Positions 1 through 9,056 of a DNA stretch of 31,947 bases are shown here, in pieces. The translations under genes were made by a program, and so were the position numbers. A model generated the notes under the pieces. The model ran no database searches and was not told the DNA's origin. It saw only the letters and a list, made by a program, of their open reading frames with translations. Origin of the DNA: a virus; IMG/VR virus record IMGVR_UViG_3300032293_000206, positions 1 to 31,947 of that record; one strand, given 5' to 3'. Position 1 is the stretch's first letter, and the number at the start of each line of letters is the position of its first letter.

Positions 1-2621
1 CCTGTTCCGTTGACATCTAGCTTATAGCCTGCGTTTGAGCCAGAACCATTTGTTAATAAAAAATTTCCATCATTAAAAATAGTTGCTCTAATATCTGCTC
101 CTGCAATAAATCTTAAAGAATTACTTTCGCTTCTAATTCTTACTGCTCCATTGGTTGTGCCTGAATCTTTTAGCCAAATATCCGCTTTTGCAATTGTGCT
201 TTCAATTTTTAAAACATCGCCATTAACGCTAGAATCATAAATTGTAAATAATGTATTTGATAATGAATTTGTACCAACTCCAGTTCTTGTACCATCATCA
301 AAAATTAAACTATTCCCAATACTTGTTGCCCCTGTAAACTTTGGCAAATAGTTAGTCGTTCCTGTCCCTGTCACAGGGTTAGTCAAAGCGTTCTGCTTGT
401 TGTTAAAGGTTGTCCAATCGGTAGAGGATAGAAATCCGCTCTGAGAGCCGCTTGCTTGCTGAATAGTAATATTTGGAGTAGCACCACCGCTTGAGAACAA
501 TGGACTTGATGCAGTTACATTCGTAACAGTTCCTACATTGTAGGTTCTATTAGCACTAAGGTCTAAAGTAGTTCCGTTAATCGTAATTGTTCTATTACTA
601 GGAACTGCATCTGTAATGCCATAGCCTGCAAGAGTAGTTGGTCTTGATATAATCTTTGACCAATCCAAAGAGGTTATCCAACTTGGATTAGCATAAGAGC
701 CAGTTGTTACAACTCCATTTGTAACGGCAATGCCCCAAGTTCCTCCGTTCTCAAAAACATATCTTTGACTGCTTCCGTTTTTAAGCAAACCATCTGTATC
801 AATTTGAACACGAATTAAACTTGTCTGAGTAAATACGATTGCCTCATTTCCATTATCAGATGTTCCAATTTGCAAGTAGGATTCACCTGTGCCATCACCA
901 ACAGAAATAAACTTTATAGCAGCACCATCTGTGTTTCTTGACCAAGTTAGTCCAACATCATTGGCAGTCCAGTTAATATTTCCTGTCATTGTACCACCTG
1001 CCAAGGCAAGATAAGTACTTGCAGCAGCAGCGGTGGTTAGGTAAGTCGAGTTATCATAGCTAATCGTAGTGCCACTAATCTTTACAAAACCAGTTCCATT
1101 TAACGCATTTTGCTTATTGTTAAATGTACTCCAATCGGTTCCACTCAATGCTCCTGTAACTCCTGCACTTGCTAGACCCAAGCTAAGTTGTTGAGTTGAT
1201 AAACTTAAACCGTTAGCCGTGCCTAATGTAACTGCGTTATGACGAGCAGCGGTATTGGCCGCAACATTTGCATTGGCATTTACCCTAGCCTCTGTGTAAT
1301 ATAAATTAGTCAATTCAGGAACTGCCGCCGTGTTTAGCGTCTGAAAAGTTTTGTCCCCTCTAAAGTACTGAGCAGTAGTCCCAGCAGTAATAGCGTTTTC
1401 CTTGCTATTGAAAGTTGTCCAATCAGTAGATGACAAAGCACCATTCTGTGAGCCACTCGCAAGCTGCAAACTCAACTGTTGAGTTGACAAGCTAAGACCA
1501 TTCGCAGTTCCAAGAGTAACGGCATTGTGTCTTGCTGCCGTGTTCGCAGCGACATTGGCATTTGCGTTTACCCTCGCCTCGGTATAGTATAGGTTAGTTA
1601 ACTCAGGTACAACGCTAGTATTAAGCGTCTGAAAAGTCTTATCGCCTCTGTAATACTGAGCCGTTGTGCCAGCAGTTATTGCATTTTCTTTATTGTTAAA
1701 TGTGGTCCAATCGGACGAGCTTAAAGCGCCTCTATTCGTACCGCTTGCAGTAGGCAAGTTAAACGTATGGGTATCGCTTGCGCTAGAAATTGCAAAGTCC
1801 GTTCCGCTAGTCCCAACCGCAAAGAATTGGACTTGATTTGTTAATCCATTTAATGCAGTCAAACCAGTAGTAAACGTGGTAATAACTTGGCACAAATGTC
1901 CGTTTTCAGTATGTAAAGTAATTGTTCGACCTGACGTGTTAACGTAGTATCTAAGCGCTAATCTATCGGTTAAGGCTAGGACTGTCTCAGGAACGGCAAG
2001 CGTGGTAAAATATGGATTTATGTTTGTGCCAAAAGCAATCAATTCAGGCGTTCCGCTGCTTGTTGCAATTAATGTAAATGTCGTTCCGTTATACTTGTAA
2101 AGCTCTACATAAAAAGTCGGCGAGCCTCCGCCATTATTGGCCGAAAAATAGGTTTCTAAGTTCCAATTTCCAGCTGGAATAAGTAGCTTATTTGGGTCGC
2201 CAGCGTCGGTAATAAAATTGGCAATATAACCGTTTGAACTTGTGCTAATATCAGTTCCAGCGCCAAAAATAGGCGTTCTGTTGACTTCACGATAAGCAAC
2301 GCCACCAATTGTGCCTTGGCTAACCGAACCATTCAAATAGTAACTAACCGAAGAGCCTCCGCCAGTAGTTGCTGGAAAGTCAGCCAAAGAACCATCGCCT
2401 CGAATGTATTGCCCAACCGTGCCAGCGCCACCTAGAACTTGGCTTTCTGTAATAGATAAACCAGTTGCGGCCGTGGCAATGGTTACGGGTAAATGATTCT
2501 GACCGCTTCCACTTGGGTCGACTGGATTTTGTCCCTCGGAAACAACAAAGCCAGGAGAGGCTGGAGTTGAGCCAGCTCTAACAACTTGCGCTCTGTATTT
2601 GCTAATATTTACGTCTTCCAT
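1..2621 (-). CDS. Tail fibre protein, N-terminal part (gene continues across the window end)
   Basis: The ATG at 2621 directly follows the tail-tip stop (TAAATG). The frame stays open for 873 codons to base 3 and runs off the left edge. The protein is rich in Gly, Ser, Thr and Asn. It carries the repeat sentences of Bacteroidota phage fibres: a block around residue 270 with VGTSGTDFAISS and then HTFNLP, and four copies of a motif like DWTTFNNK. The left end reads GYKLDVNGTG, and the phase matches the open frame entering at 31947, so the whole protein would be 1206 aa. Its role is probably host recognition at the tail tip. The fibre assignment is from composition, repeats and position; the receptor cannot be inferred. 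Confidence 0.85.
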   Translation of the reverse strand, partial: MEDVNISKYRAQVVRAGSTPASPGFVVSEGQNPVDPSGSGQNHLPVTIATAATGLSITESQVLGGAGTVGQYIRGDGSLADFPATTGGGSSVSYYLNGSVSQGTIGGVAYREVNRTPIFGAGTDISTSSNGYIANFITDAGDPNKLLIPAGNWNLETYFSANNGGGSPTFYVELYKYNGTTFTLIATSSGTPELIAFGTNINPYFTTLAVPETVLALTDRLALRYYVNTSGRTITLHTENGHLCQVITTFTTGLTALNGLTNQVQFFAVGTSGTDFAISSASDTHTFNLPTASGTNRGALSSSDWTTFNNKENAITAGTTAQYYRGDKTFQTLNTSVVPELTNLYYTEARVNANANVAANTAARHNAVTLGTANGLSLSTQQLSLQLASGSQNGALSSTDWTTFNSKENAITAGTTAQYFRGDKTFQTLNTAAVPELTNLYYTEARVNANANVAANTAARHNAVTLGTANGLSLSTQQLSLGLASAGVTGALSGTDWSTFNNKQNALNGTGFVKISGTTISYDNSTYLTTAAAASTYLALAGGTMTGNINWTANDVGLTWSRNTDGAAIKFISVGDGTGESYLQIGTSDNGNEAIVFTQTSLIRVQIDTDGLLKNGSSQRYVFENGGTWGIAVTNGVVTTGSYANPSWITSLDWSKIISRPTTLAGYGITDAVPSNRTITINGTTLDLSANRTYNVGTVTNVTASSPLFSSGGATPNITIQQASGSQSGFLSSTDWTTFNNKQNALTNPVTGTGTTNYLPKFTGATSIGNSLIFDDGTRTGVGTNSLSNTLFTIYDSSVNGDVLKIESTIAKADIWLKDSGTTNGAVRIRSESNSLRFIAGADIRATIFNDGNFLLTNGSGSNAGYKLDVNGT
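1113..1688 (-). repeat. Two tandem 96-codon repeats in the tail fibre with shuffled synonymous codons
   Basis: Two successive units of exactly 96 codons (fibre residues 312-407 and 408-503) encode nearly the same protein. Over a 48-residue core (1467-1610 and 1179-1322, beginning VPELTNLYYTEARV) the amino acids are identical at every position. By my codon-by-codon count, 35 of the 48 codons differ synonymously. Each unit ends with a DWTTFN-type motif that also occurs singly elsewhere in the gene. Confidence 0.9.
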
Positions 2622-5600
2622 TTATGTCGTTGGTTCTATTCCTAAATCGTAAAGCTCAATTCTCGCCGTTCCTTTTCTGCAATCAAGTTCGTAACTCATT
2701 AGCGCCCAATATCGTCCGTTAAACAAGAAACTTCTAAAAGGGTCGATTGGTCTTCGCTCAATTGTTGCTAAAACTCTGTAATTCGTTCGGCCTTTCAAGT
2801 TAGCTAATTCTTGCACGATTATATCTAACAAAGGTAACTCTTCAACTCCATCTCTAGTCCAATCCGTAGAAACTGCGTTGTCAAAATCTAGCAATCTAAT
2901 TGCCGAAACTGAGTTGCTCGTAATTGCGTCGCCAATGTATGTATTATAGTCGGGATGCACGTTGGCATAAGGTGAGCCAGTAACCGCTTTAACTCCTAAC
3001 TTAGACAAAGATAAGCCGTCTGTTTTCTCAATCTTTAGCGATAGATTTTCATACCTCACAACGTATCTGTTAGCCGTTCCGCCATTGCAAATTAATTGAT
3101 GCAATCTTATCTCAACCTCGCCGTCAACTGGGACTAAAACGTTGTTTATTGCAATGCTATTCCAAACCGAGCCAGCCGTAACCGCGAACTCCATAACCGT
3201 ACTTGTGCCAGTCCAAGCAAATGTTGTTGCTCCGCTTCTTGACAAGTATTGGTTGCCAATCTTAATCATTAGTCCAACGGCATGAGAGCCAGGAGTAATA
3301 GGATAGCTTGTGCTAACTCTTTCGACCATATATTCAAAAGTCAAAGAAATAGTGTTAGCCGTCTCCTCTGCAATTGTAATTGCTCCTCCAGTTGTATTTG
3401 TGCTTGCCGAAATCCAAGATAAGTTAGGGTCTGCAATTCCAGCGGTTGTGGTTGTTGTCCATATTTGCACATACTCACCTCCAGCCGAAACGTACTGCAC
3501 CAATGCAGTTGCTCCACTTGGCACGCTTGACGGCTGGTTAGTCGGGATTGCCTTGTGATAATCCCAAAGCTTTAGTTGGTAAATACCGTTATAAGTTGAG
3601 CCTACTCCGTTTAAATTCCACTCTTCAATCGCAAATTTAGCGTCAAATATTCCGCCTTGGCTATTTGGGTCTAACACTCCAAGATTTAAATAAGAGTTAA
3701 ATTCTGTAAATACTCTTCTTGCTGTCTCTTCAGGAGAGTTAATGTCTGCGTTTAAGTCGTCGCCATTTACAATCGTACTTGTTGCCGTTAAACTTAGGTC
3801 GGGCAAAAATTCGTACATCTTGTAAGATAACTTGCCTAACTCGGTCAATCTTACAACGTAAAACTGATTTTTCCATAAAAACACGCGGCAAAGAAAAGGG
3901 TTAACCATTCTCTCGATTGTGTCTTTTAAATACAACTGTTCGTTTTCAATCCTTACGCCGTTGCTAAATTTAGCGTCTAGTCCATCGGTAAAGATTGCGT
4001 TTTGTGGCACATTAAATTGACGGAAAACGCTTTCGTCTGAGTCCATCCTAGCCTCGTGGATTTCACAACCAATAAAGACTGGTCTTTGCTCAACAAAGGA
4101 TTGATTTAAAGCGCCAACAACTGCCGATAAGGCTTGAGTTCTAGGGTCAGGCCAAGAGGTAAAATTGGAGCGTATTGAATCAAAACCTTTCAATCCATCA
4201 ATTGCAGTAAAAGAGAAAAGCTTAGGGCCGCTCTTAAATTGTGATGTAATAAAGTCAGGGGCAATGTATCCGCTAAAGAAAGGAATTTGACCTTCAAATA
4301 GTAAATAATTTATTCTATTTGTTCCTCCGCTACCAACTGAAACAAATCTATTCTCCCCGAATGCTACACCTTTAAAATTTGATGTATTTGGAGGCGTGTC
4401 AGCTGTCCAATTTATTCCATCAACAGAATATAGGTATTTTATTTCGGTGTCTGTAACGGCCATAAAATAGCCATTCCCGTAAGTTATTTTTACTGGGAAA
4501 TTTGGAGAGCTTGCAGCAATCCATGTTGAGCCATCTGTAGAATAATGCTTGCCAGTTGTAAAAATACCATTAGCATAAAATACTGTTAGGCTAGATATTC
4601 CAGTTGTTTGGTCAGACCAAGTAAAACCATCGTAAGAAATAACCATTGTGCCTGGAGAGCCTGTTTTAGTAGCCACATAAGTACCAGCGCCATAAGTAAC
4701 TCCAGTAAATCCACCACCACCAACACCAACTCTTAAAGTCCATGTAATTCCCTCGGGAGATGTCATAATTCCACCTCCAGCAGTATAAGAGCTAGCAACG
4801 GCAACAAATAAACCGTTACCGTAAGTAATTGCGCTCCAAGTATCATTTGATGCAGCCGTTCTGCTAGTCCAAATAAATCCGTCAGGAGAGGTAAAAACTC
4901 GGCCGCTTCCACCTGAATTAGAAACATTTACAAACAATCCATTACCGAAAACAATTTTTCCGCCAACAAATCCAACTGGGTTAGTTGCATTCCAAGTTAT
5001 TCCGTCATTTGAGTAATGTACTCCGTTTGACCTAGTAGCAACAAAAACTCCATTTCCATAAGCAATATCTATAAAGTTATTGGTATTGGTTACTTGTTGC
5101 CAATTTGTAATATCGTTGTTTGCTCCGATTTGATTTAAAGCAACCTTCCAAGTCCTATTACCACCAACTAGAAATTCGTTAAAATCTCCAGTCTCGCCAG
5201 CAATTGTAAAATCAACCGAGGAGCCTATAATTGTCTCTAATGGGTCGTTTCCAGTATTTCCCCAATTGTAGGTAATATCGTTAATCTGCAAAGGAGTAAC
5301 CGCTCCCGAATAACCAGCTTTAAGTATTTGCAAGTTCCAAACATTACCTCCGTAGTTTGTCGCGTAACCTCCTTCGTATTTTATCCCGTAGTCATTTACA
5401 GGCGCGTTTTGTCCAGTTAAAACAACGTAGGCTTTAACATCCTCACTCGGCATAGTGTAGCTAAAAGACAAGCTAGAAGACAAAAAGGTATTGCCTGGAG
5501 AGCTATACCACATTGCCGTATGATAACCCGACTCGGGTGCAACTGCAATTGTAAGCGAATCGCCTTCGGTGTAATATTCTAAAGGAGCAACGCCGTTAAC

Positions 5601-5657
5601 AGTAATCGTGCCAAGACCTTCTCGAACTGTAAGGAGTAATCTATAATCGTTAGCCAT
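2622..5657 (-). CDS. Tail-tip / baseplate hub-like protein with inserted beta-propeller
   Basis: A 1011-aa protein between tape measure and fibre, the usual place of the distal tail/tail-tip gene. Residues 1-80 resemble a small bacterial beta-domain (EGDSLTIAV, GYHTAMW, YTMPSEDV). Residues about 90-180 look like the start of a tail-hub domain (ILKAGYSGAVTPL). Residues about 183-456 hold seven imperfect repeats of the form YGNGVFVA followed by YSxDGITW, after which the hub-like sequence resumes (FFSGYIAPDF, then FSFTAIDGLKGFDS). The ATG overlaps the tape-measure stop by one base (TAATG). Family assignment is by context and pattern; the propeller insertion is inferred from repeat number and spacing. 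Confidence 0.8.
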   Translation of the reverse strand: MANDYRLLLTVREGLGTITVNGVAPLEYYTEGDSLTIAVAPESGYHTAMWYSSPGNTFLSSSLSFSYTMPSEDVKAYVVLTGQNAPVNDYGIKYEGGYATNYGGNVWNLQILKAGYSGAVTPLQINDITYNWGNTGNDPLETIIGSSVDFTIAGETGDFNEFLVGGNRTWKVALNQIGANNDITNWQQVTNTNNFIDIAYGNGVFVATRSNGVHYSNDGITWNATNPVGFVGGKIVFGNGLFVNVSNSGGSGRVFTSPDGFIWTSRTAASNDTWSAITYGNGLFVAVASSYTAGGGIMTSPEGITWTLRVGVGGGGFTGVTYGAGTYVATKTGSPGTMVISYDGFTWSDQTTGISSLTVFYANGIFTTGKHYSTDGSTWIAASSPNFPVKITYGNGYFMAVTDTEIKYLYSVDGINWTADTPPNTSNFKGVAFGENRFVSVGSGGTNRINYLLFEGQIPFFSGYIAPDFITSQFKSGPKLFSFTAIDGLKGFDSIRSNFTSWPDPRTQALSAVVGALNQSFVEQRPVFIGCEIHEARMDSDESVFRQFNVPQNAIFTDGLDAKFSNGVRIENEQLYLKDTIERMVNPFLCRVFLWKNQFYVVRLTELGKLSYKMYEFLPDLSLTATSTIVNGDDLNADINSPEETARRVFTEFNSYLNLGVLDPNSQGGIFDAKFAIEEWNLNGVGSTYNGIYQLKLWDYHKAIPTNQPSSVPSGATALVQYVSAGGEYVQIWTTTTTAGIADPNLSWISASTNTTGGAITIAEETANTISLTFEYMVERVSTSYPITPGSHAVGLMIKIGNQYLSRSGATTFAWTGTSTVMEFAVTAGSVWNSIAINNVLVPVDGEVEIRLHQLICNGGTANRYVVRYENLSLKIEKTDGLSLSKLGVKAVTGSPYANVHPDYNTYIGDAITSNSVSAIRLLDFDNAVSTDWTRDGVEELPLLDIIVQELANLKGRTNYRVLATIERRPIDPFRSFLFNGRYWALMSYELDCRKGTARIELYDLGIEPTT
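4290..5111 (-). repeat. Seven-fold repeat, predicted beta-propeller inserted in the tail-tip protein
   Basis: Residues about 183-456 of the tail-tip protein contain seven units of 30-45 aa. Each has a hydrophobic-Y/F-G-N-G-x-F-V/A strand. Most also have a later Y/T-S-x-D/E-G-x-x-W turn. The last unit lacks the W strand while a W strand (ITNWQQV) precedes the first, as expected for a circularly closed propeller. Flanking residues look like a continuous hub-domain hairpin, so this is probably a domain insertion. Confidence 0.7.
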
Positions 5658-7480
5658 TAGCCTTTATTTATCCTATTATTAGCTTGGCCAAGCACATAAA
5701 CCAAGTCTTGGCCTCTTACTACAAACTCGCCGCTTACATCTCTGTTTTGTTGAAATAAACCACCTTGAGCGCCTCCTGTAAATGAAGAGCCTCCGCCAAC
5801 TCCTGAGCTTCCAACTGAAGAGCCTCCGCCTCCACCTCCACCACCTCCTCCGCTTGAACCTCCCAGGCTTTTAGCTTTAGACGATACAAAACCAGCCAAA
5901 GCAATTAAGGCAACTCCAGCTCCAATTGCGACCGCTGGGTTAAGCGTTTGCAAAGCCTTTTTAATACCTTCAATTGCTAAACCAGCTCCGATTGCTAATT
6001 GTCCAAGTTGGTTTAATATTCCAGCAAGGCCACCAAGTAAAGAAGCTCCAGCTGCTTTTACTACATTGCCACCACTTGCCAAAGCGTCTCCAATTGAAAA
6101 CGCTACGTCTCCAAGTGTATTTTCTGCGCCTTGCTCTAAAATTTTAAATGTGTCATTTATGAAAGCTTGCGTTTCTCCTAAACTTGTAATAAATGAATCT
6201 AAAGAGGTAAATCCTTCAGCGGCTCCATTTGCAATTGCGGCGTAAAATTGTTGTACACTTAATCCACTATCTTGCAATTGTTGATTTAAAGAATTTAAAG
6301 CATTTATTTGGCTTTGAATGTTATTAGGGTCAAGACCTGGTAAAATTGGTGAAGTAGCACCAAAAGAAACTGCGGGTCTTTTAAATTCTATTTTTTGTAT
6401 TTCTTCAAAACTTCTTTTTAAATCTTCATTTGCAACAACTGCTTTTTTTGTTTCTTCAGTTTTAGTCCTTGTAAAAGAAGCTCCTTGGCTTGATAAGTCA
6501 ACAATTCTTTTTGTTAAATCCTCGTCTTGCTTTTGAACTTTAAGAATTTCATTTCTAATTCCTTCTTGCTCTTTTAAAATATCTCTTACTTTAGCTTCTG
6601 CAATTGCCTTTTCGCTAAATATAGGTTGACCAATTCCGCCTCCAGTTACTGTATTATTAGACGCACTTAAAACGGCAGCTCTTGCCTTTTCAAGTTCAAC
6701 TTGTTTCTCAATTATTTGATTTTCAAATGTTGCTATCTTTAAAGCGTTTTCAGAAATAGCGTTGCTAAATGCTTGAGCTTTAGCCTTTGCGATAATGCTT
6801 TCGGATAATAATTTATAAGACTCACCAACATTTCCATTTAAAATTTGCTCTTGCGTTAAATTTCCCAAATATTCAGGGAAATTTTTCTGTAATTCATTTA
6901 CTGCCTCAATTCGTTTGTTTAAAGGTACATTTGTATTTTCTGCCTGAATTTGAAGTAGTTTAAAATTCTGTATTTCCTTACTTGCGTTTGCTTGGCCTTT
7001 AATTGAAGCTTGAGAAATTGCATCTAAATTTTCTCTATACTCGTCTAACTCTTCATTTAAAGATTTTGCCGCCTCTTCAGATTTAAAGAATCCTTTTTGT
7101 TGTAAAATAGTAAATGCCGTTGTAAGCAAAGAAATACCTAAAATTAAGGCGTTTCCTGAGCTAAAGATTGAGGCAAAGGACTGTTTTAAAGCTGCGCTTG
7201 TTGAGCCAGTAGTATTCTTTAAAGTTTGAAAAGATTGCGCTAGCTGAGTAATGTTGTTACCAATACCAATAATTCCAAAAGGAGCATCTTGTACAATTCG
7301 AGCAAAGTCTACACCAACGGAATTATAACCTTGAGTCGCCTGGGTAAGCTTTTGAACTTGTGGCGCCGTTGTTTGAGCTGCTTTGCCTAATTTGTCAAGT
7401 TGACTGGTTGCAGTATTAACGCCAGTTGTTAAACCAACTACGTTTGCCCCAATCTCAACCTCTATTCTTGGATTTGCCAT
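5657..7480 (-). CDS. Tail tape measure protein
   Basis: 607 aa, located after the frameshift-linked chaperones and before the tail tip. The N-terminal half is helical with Gln/Ala/Leu-rich segments and the segment FARIVQDAPFGIIGIGNN, which is typical of Bacteroidota phage tape measures. Hydrophobic stretches lie near residues 110-127 and 480-535, and a poly-Gly linker lies near 540-550. The protein sets tail length and passes into the cell envelope during DNA ejection. With the usual ~0.15 nm per residue it would give a tail of roughly 90 nm (inference). It overlaps the preceding gene by 26 nt and abuts the next as TAATG. Confidence 0.88.
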   Translation of the reverse strand: MANPRIEVEIGANVVGLTTGVNTATSQLDKLGKAAQTTAPQVQKLTQATQGYNSVGVDFARIVQDAPFGIIGIGNNITQLAQSFQTLKNTTGSTSAALKQSFASIFSSGNALILGISLLTTAFTILQQKGFFKSEEAAKSLNEELDEYRENLDAISQASIKGQANASKEIQNFKLLQIQAENTNVPLNKRIEAVNELQKNFPEYLGNLTQEQILNGNVGESYKLLSESIIAKAKAQAFSNAISENALKIATFENQIIEKQVELEKARAAVLSASNNTVTGGGIGQPIFSEKAIAEAKVRDILKEQEGIRNEILKVQKQDEDLTKRIVDLSSQGASFTRTKTEETKKAVVANEDLKRSFEEIQKIEFKRPAVSFGATSPILPGLDPNNIQSQINALNSLNQQLQDSGLSVQQFYAAIANGAAEGFTSLDSFITSLGETQAFINDTFKILEQGAENTLGDVAFSIGDALASGGNVVKAAGASLLGGLAGILNQLGQLAIGAGLAIEGIKKALQTLNPAVAIGAGVALIALAGFVSSKAKSLGGSSGGGGGGGGGGSSVGSSGVGGGSSFTGGAQGGLFQQNRDVSGEFVVRGQDLVYVLGQANNRINKG

Positions 7481-7772
7481 TTCTTTCTAGTTTACTTGCA
7501 ATTTCTAACAATTTCTTTGCTTTCGCAAAGTCTTGAGGTGTTGACTCTAAATGCTTTGCCGTGTTATCCCAAGGCAATGGCCAAAGTCTTTTGGGGTCTA
7601 GGTTAGCTCCTTTTTTTAAATGAGGATGTAAACCAATTACCGCTTGAACTCTCATTGCCTCAATCATGTCTTTTTGGTCAATCTCGTGGCCTTTTATTAA
7701 TGCCTTTAACTCTTTACGGCTTAAACAAAAAAGTTGCTCATAGGGCACCTTAGTACGTCCTACGAGCAACAT
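7455..7772 (-). CDS. Tail assembly chaperone, downstream (T-like) part of a frameshift pair
   Basis: From the ATG at 7772 this encodes 105 aa (IEAMRVQAVIGLHPHL and a Lys-rich C-terminus). The frame is open upstream all the way to the A-run at 7819-7827 and is exactly the -1 frame of the preceding gene. The product is therefore probably made mainly as a fusion of about 228 aa, as with lambda gpG-T. The ATG at 7772 has no obvious leader, which also argues for frameshift expression. It would bind the tape measure during tail assembly. Confidence 0.7.
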   Translation of the reverse strand: MLLVGRTKVPYEQLFCLSRKELKALIKGHEIDQKDMIEAMRVQAVIGLHPHLKKGANLDPKRLWPLPWDNTAKHLESTPQDFAKAKKLLEIASKLERNGKSKNRG

Positions 7773-7813
7773 TAAATTTTCGCGAGCGGAATACTCTTCG
7801 CTCTCCTCTTCAT

Positions 7814-8140
7814 TTATGTTTTTTTTTCTTGGGTTTCACCAATACCCAACTCCAAAAGCAAGTCGGCCAAAACATCGTTAAATAACTTCATTACATCTTT
7901 CCCTTCAACCCAAACTTTTAACTCATCCAAAGCAACTGGATTTGTTGATTTACGCAAGCAAGCAACTTTGTGACATTCGTGTAATAAAGCGTAAATATAA
8001 TCCAGTTTTGGTATTGCGTTGCCAGTAAATGCTTCAGCAATTCCTAATCCTGTAAAATCCTCAAAGTTTGCCAATGACCCAAGATTTGGGTAAAAGAAAA
8101 TCTCCCCTTCTTTAAAAGGAGCTGAATGGTACTTAGCCAT
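7814..8140 (-). CDS. Tail assembly chaperone, upstream (G-like) part
   Basis: 108 aa, ending ELGIGETQEKKT. It lies directly downstream of the major tail protein and is followed by a -1-frame gene and the tape measure. This is the diagnostic arrangement of the gpG/gpGT chaperone pair. The protein has an N-terminal stretch with aromatic and acidic residues and a helical C-terminal half. No catalytic motif is expected. Assigned by context; sequence similarity alone would not be conclusive. Confidence 0.68.
   Translation of the reverse strand: MAKYHSAPFKEGEIFFYPNLGSLANFEDFTGLGIAEAFTGNAIPKLDYIYALLHECHKVACLRKSTNPVALDELKVWVEGKDVMKLFNDVLADLLLELGIGETQEKKT
7820..7826 (-). promoter_or_regulatory. Predicted -1 programmed frameshift site (A AAA AAA)
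   Basis: Near its end the upstream chaperone gene reads GAA AAA AAA ACA TAA. This contains the canonical slippery heptamer A AAA AAA two codons before the stop. A -1 slip continues with N-I-N-E-E-E and enters the downstream frame with no stop before 7772. Position, direction and gene order match the conserved frameshift of long-tailed phages. Confidence 0.65.
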
Positions 8141-8149
8141 ATATTTTGT

Positions 8150-8566
8150 TTAGGTTGGTATAACGCTAATAACAGGAGCGCCAGCAAAGTCGAAAGTTCC
8201 TGAGAATGAAACTTGAGAGTTTCTTTCCGCAGTAATCTCAATTGAGTTTAATTGCGCGTCAACTGTAATGATTTTGTCGCCTGACTCAGTACCACCAAAA
8301 ACCAACTCAAATACTTTTCCGATGTCTTCCATCAAGTCAAAAGCTGAGAGGTTGGATGCTCCAGTAGATGCAAAATCTAGGTCTCCTGAGAAAGAGAAAG
8401 AACCTGACTTGTCGCCGCCTTCTAGTCTTACGCCATAATCGCCCGTGCAATCGTTTCTAACGGTTACAGACTCATTGGAGATTGAAACAGACGCGGAGGT
8501 TTTACAAACGACTGGAAGATTGTTCCACTCGAAAGTAAAGAAATTGCCTAATTGATATGTTGCCAT
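8150..8566 (-). CDS. Major tail protein
   Basis: 138 aa, beta-rich (alternating hydrophobic and polar residues, SGSFSFSGDLDF and QVSFSGTFDFAG). It lies between the tail completion gene and the chaperones, the fixed position of the tail tube protein. It has its own promoter-like element with TATATTTG 16 nt before the ATG, shared with portal and protease, as expected for a highly expressed structural gene. It would polymerise into the tail tube around the tape measure. Confidence 0.78.
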   Translation of the reverse strand: MATYQLGNFFTFEWNNLPVVCKTSASVSISNESVTVRNDCTGDYGVRLEGGDKSGSFSFSGDLDFASTGASNLSAFDLMEDIGKVFELVFGGTESGDKIITVDAQLNSIEITAERNSQVSFSGTFDFAGAPVISVIPT

Positions 8567-8590
8567 TGCTTATTCGTTTTAACAAATATA
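8567..8590 (-). promoter_or_regulatory. Late promoter/leader element, copy 3 (before major tail protein)
   Basis: On the minus strand a TATATTTG box (8583-8590) is followed by TTAAAACGAATAAGCA and the ATG at 8566. TATATTTG fits the Bacteroidota -7 consensus TAnnTTTG. There is no TTG at a proper -33 distance. Nearly the same 24-nt block precedes the portal and protease genes with the same 16-nt spacing to the ATG. Confidence 0.7.
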
Positions 8591-8606
8591 CATAAATTTT
8601 TATTTA

Positions 8607-9056
8607 CTAAGATACTTGGAAAATATCTAGGGTATAAGACAAGATTTTTTGGTAAGCTATTTGGCTACTTCCTTGCTCAATTTGTGTTCTGCTAAAGTTT
8701 TTTCTAATCTCTAAAACTTGCAAATCATTTGGAAAGGTCAGATAATCCAAAGTCATTTTTAATTGAATGGCATTGGAAATATTTTCCGAAAGCTTTTTAC
8801 CTCCGCTTCCTTGTGGAAACTTTGTCACAATACTAATTTGAATAGTTGCGTTTTGTCTAATTGAGCAATCGTTGTTTGTTGTTTCAGCTTCGTTTTGGTC
8901 TGTTATGAGAACGTAAGCGGCCGAATTTACATAGTTTGCTGGATTAATCGTTGGTGGTAATTCAGTATCGTAAACGGGCAAAGTAACTCCGCTAAGAGTC
9001 AAAGGCGTAATTGCATTAATTACCGCTATTCGTATGTCTGTGGCTATTTCTCTCAT
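8607..9056 (-). CDS. Tail completion / tail terminator protein (DUF3168/gp17-like)
   Basis: 149 aa. It begins with a helix (REIATDIRIAVINAITPL), followed by VPVYDTELP-type residues and beta strands (AAYVLITDQ, ATIQISIVTKF), a pattern found in tail-terminator proteins of HK97-like phages. Its start overlaps the preceding neck gene as ATGA, and it is the last gene before the major tail protein. It would cap the tail tube at the head-proximal end. Assigned mainly from gene order plus overall pattern. Confidence 0.62.
   Translation of the reverse strand: MREIATDIRIAVINAITPLTLSGVTLPVYDTELPPTINPANYVNSAAYVLITDQNEAETTNNDCSIRQNATIQISIVTKFPQGSGGKKLSENISNAIQLKMTLDYLTFPNDLQVLEIRKNFSRTQIEQGSSQIAYQKILSYTLDIFQVS

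Noticed and set aside
3310-3558. Plus-strand frame inside the tail-tip gene
   Set aside because: Opposite to a well-supported long gene, no leader or partner; typical antisense open frame. The same applies to other plus-strand frames inside minus-strand genes (for example 6318-6536, 13779-14141, 17617-17922, 24807-25133).
8044-8241. Minus-strand frame across the major tail protein / chaperone boundary
   Set aside because: Wrong frame overlapping both genes; Leu-rich translation without structure.
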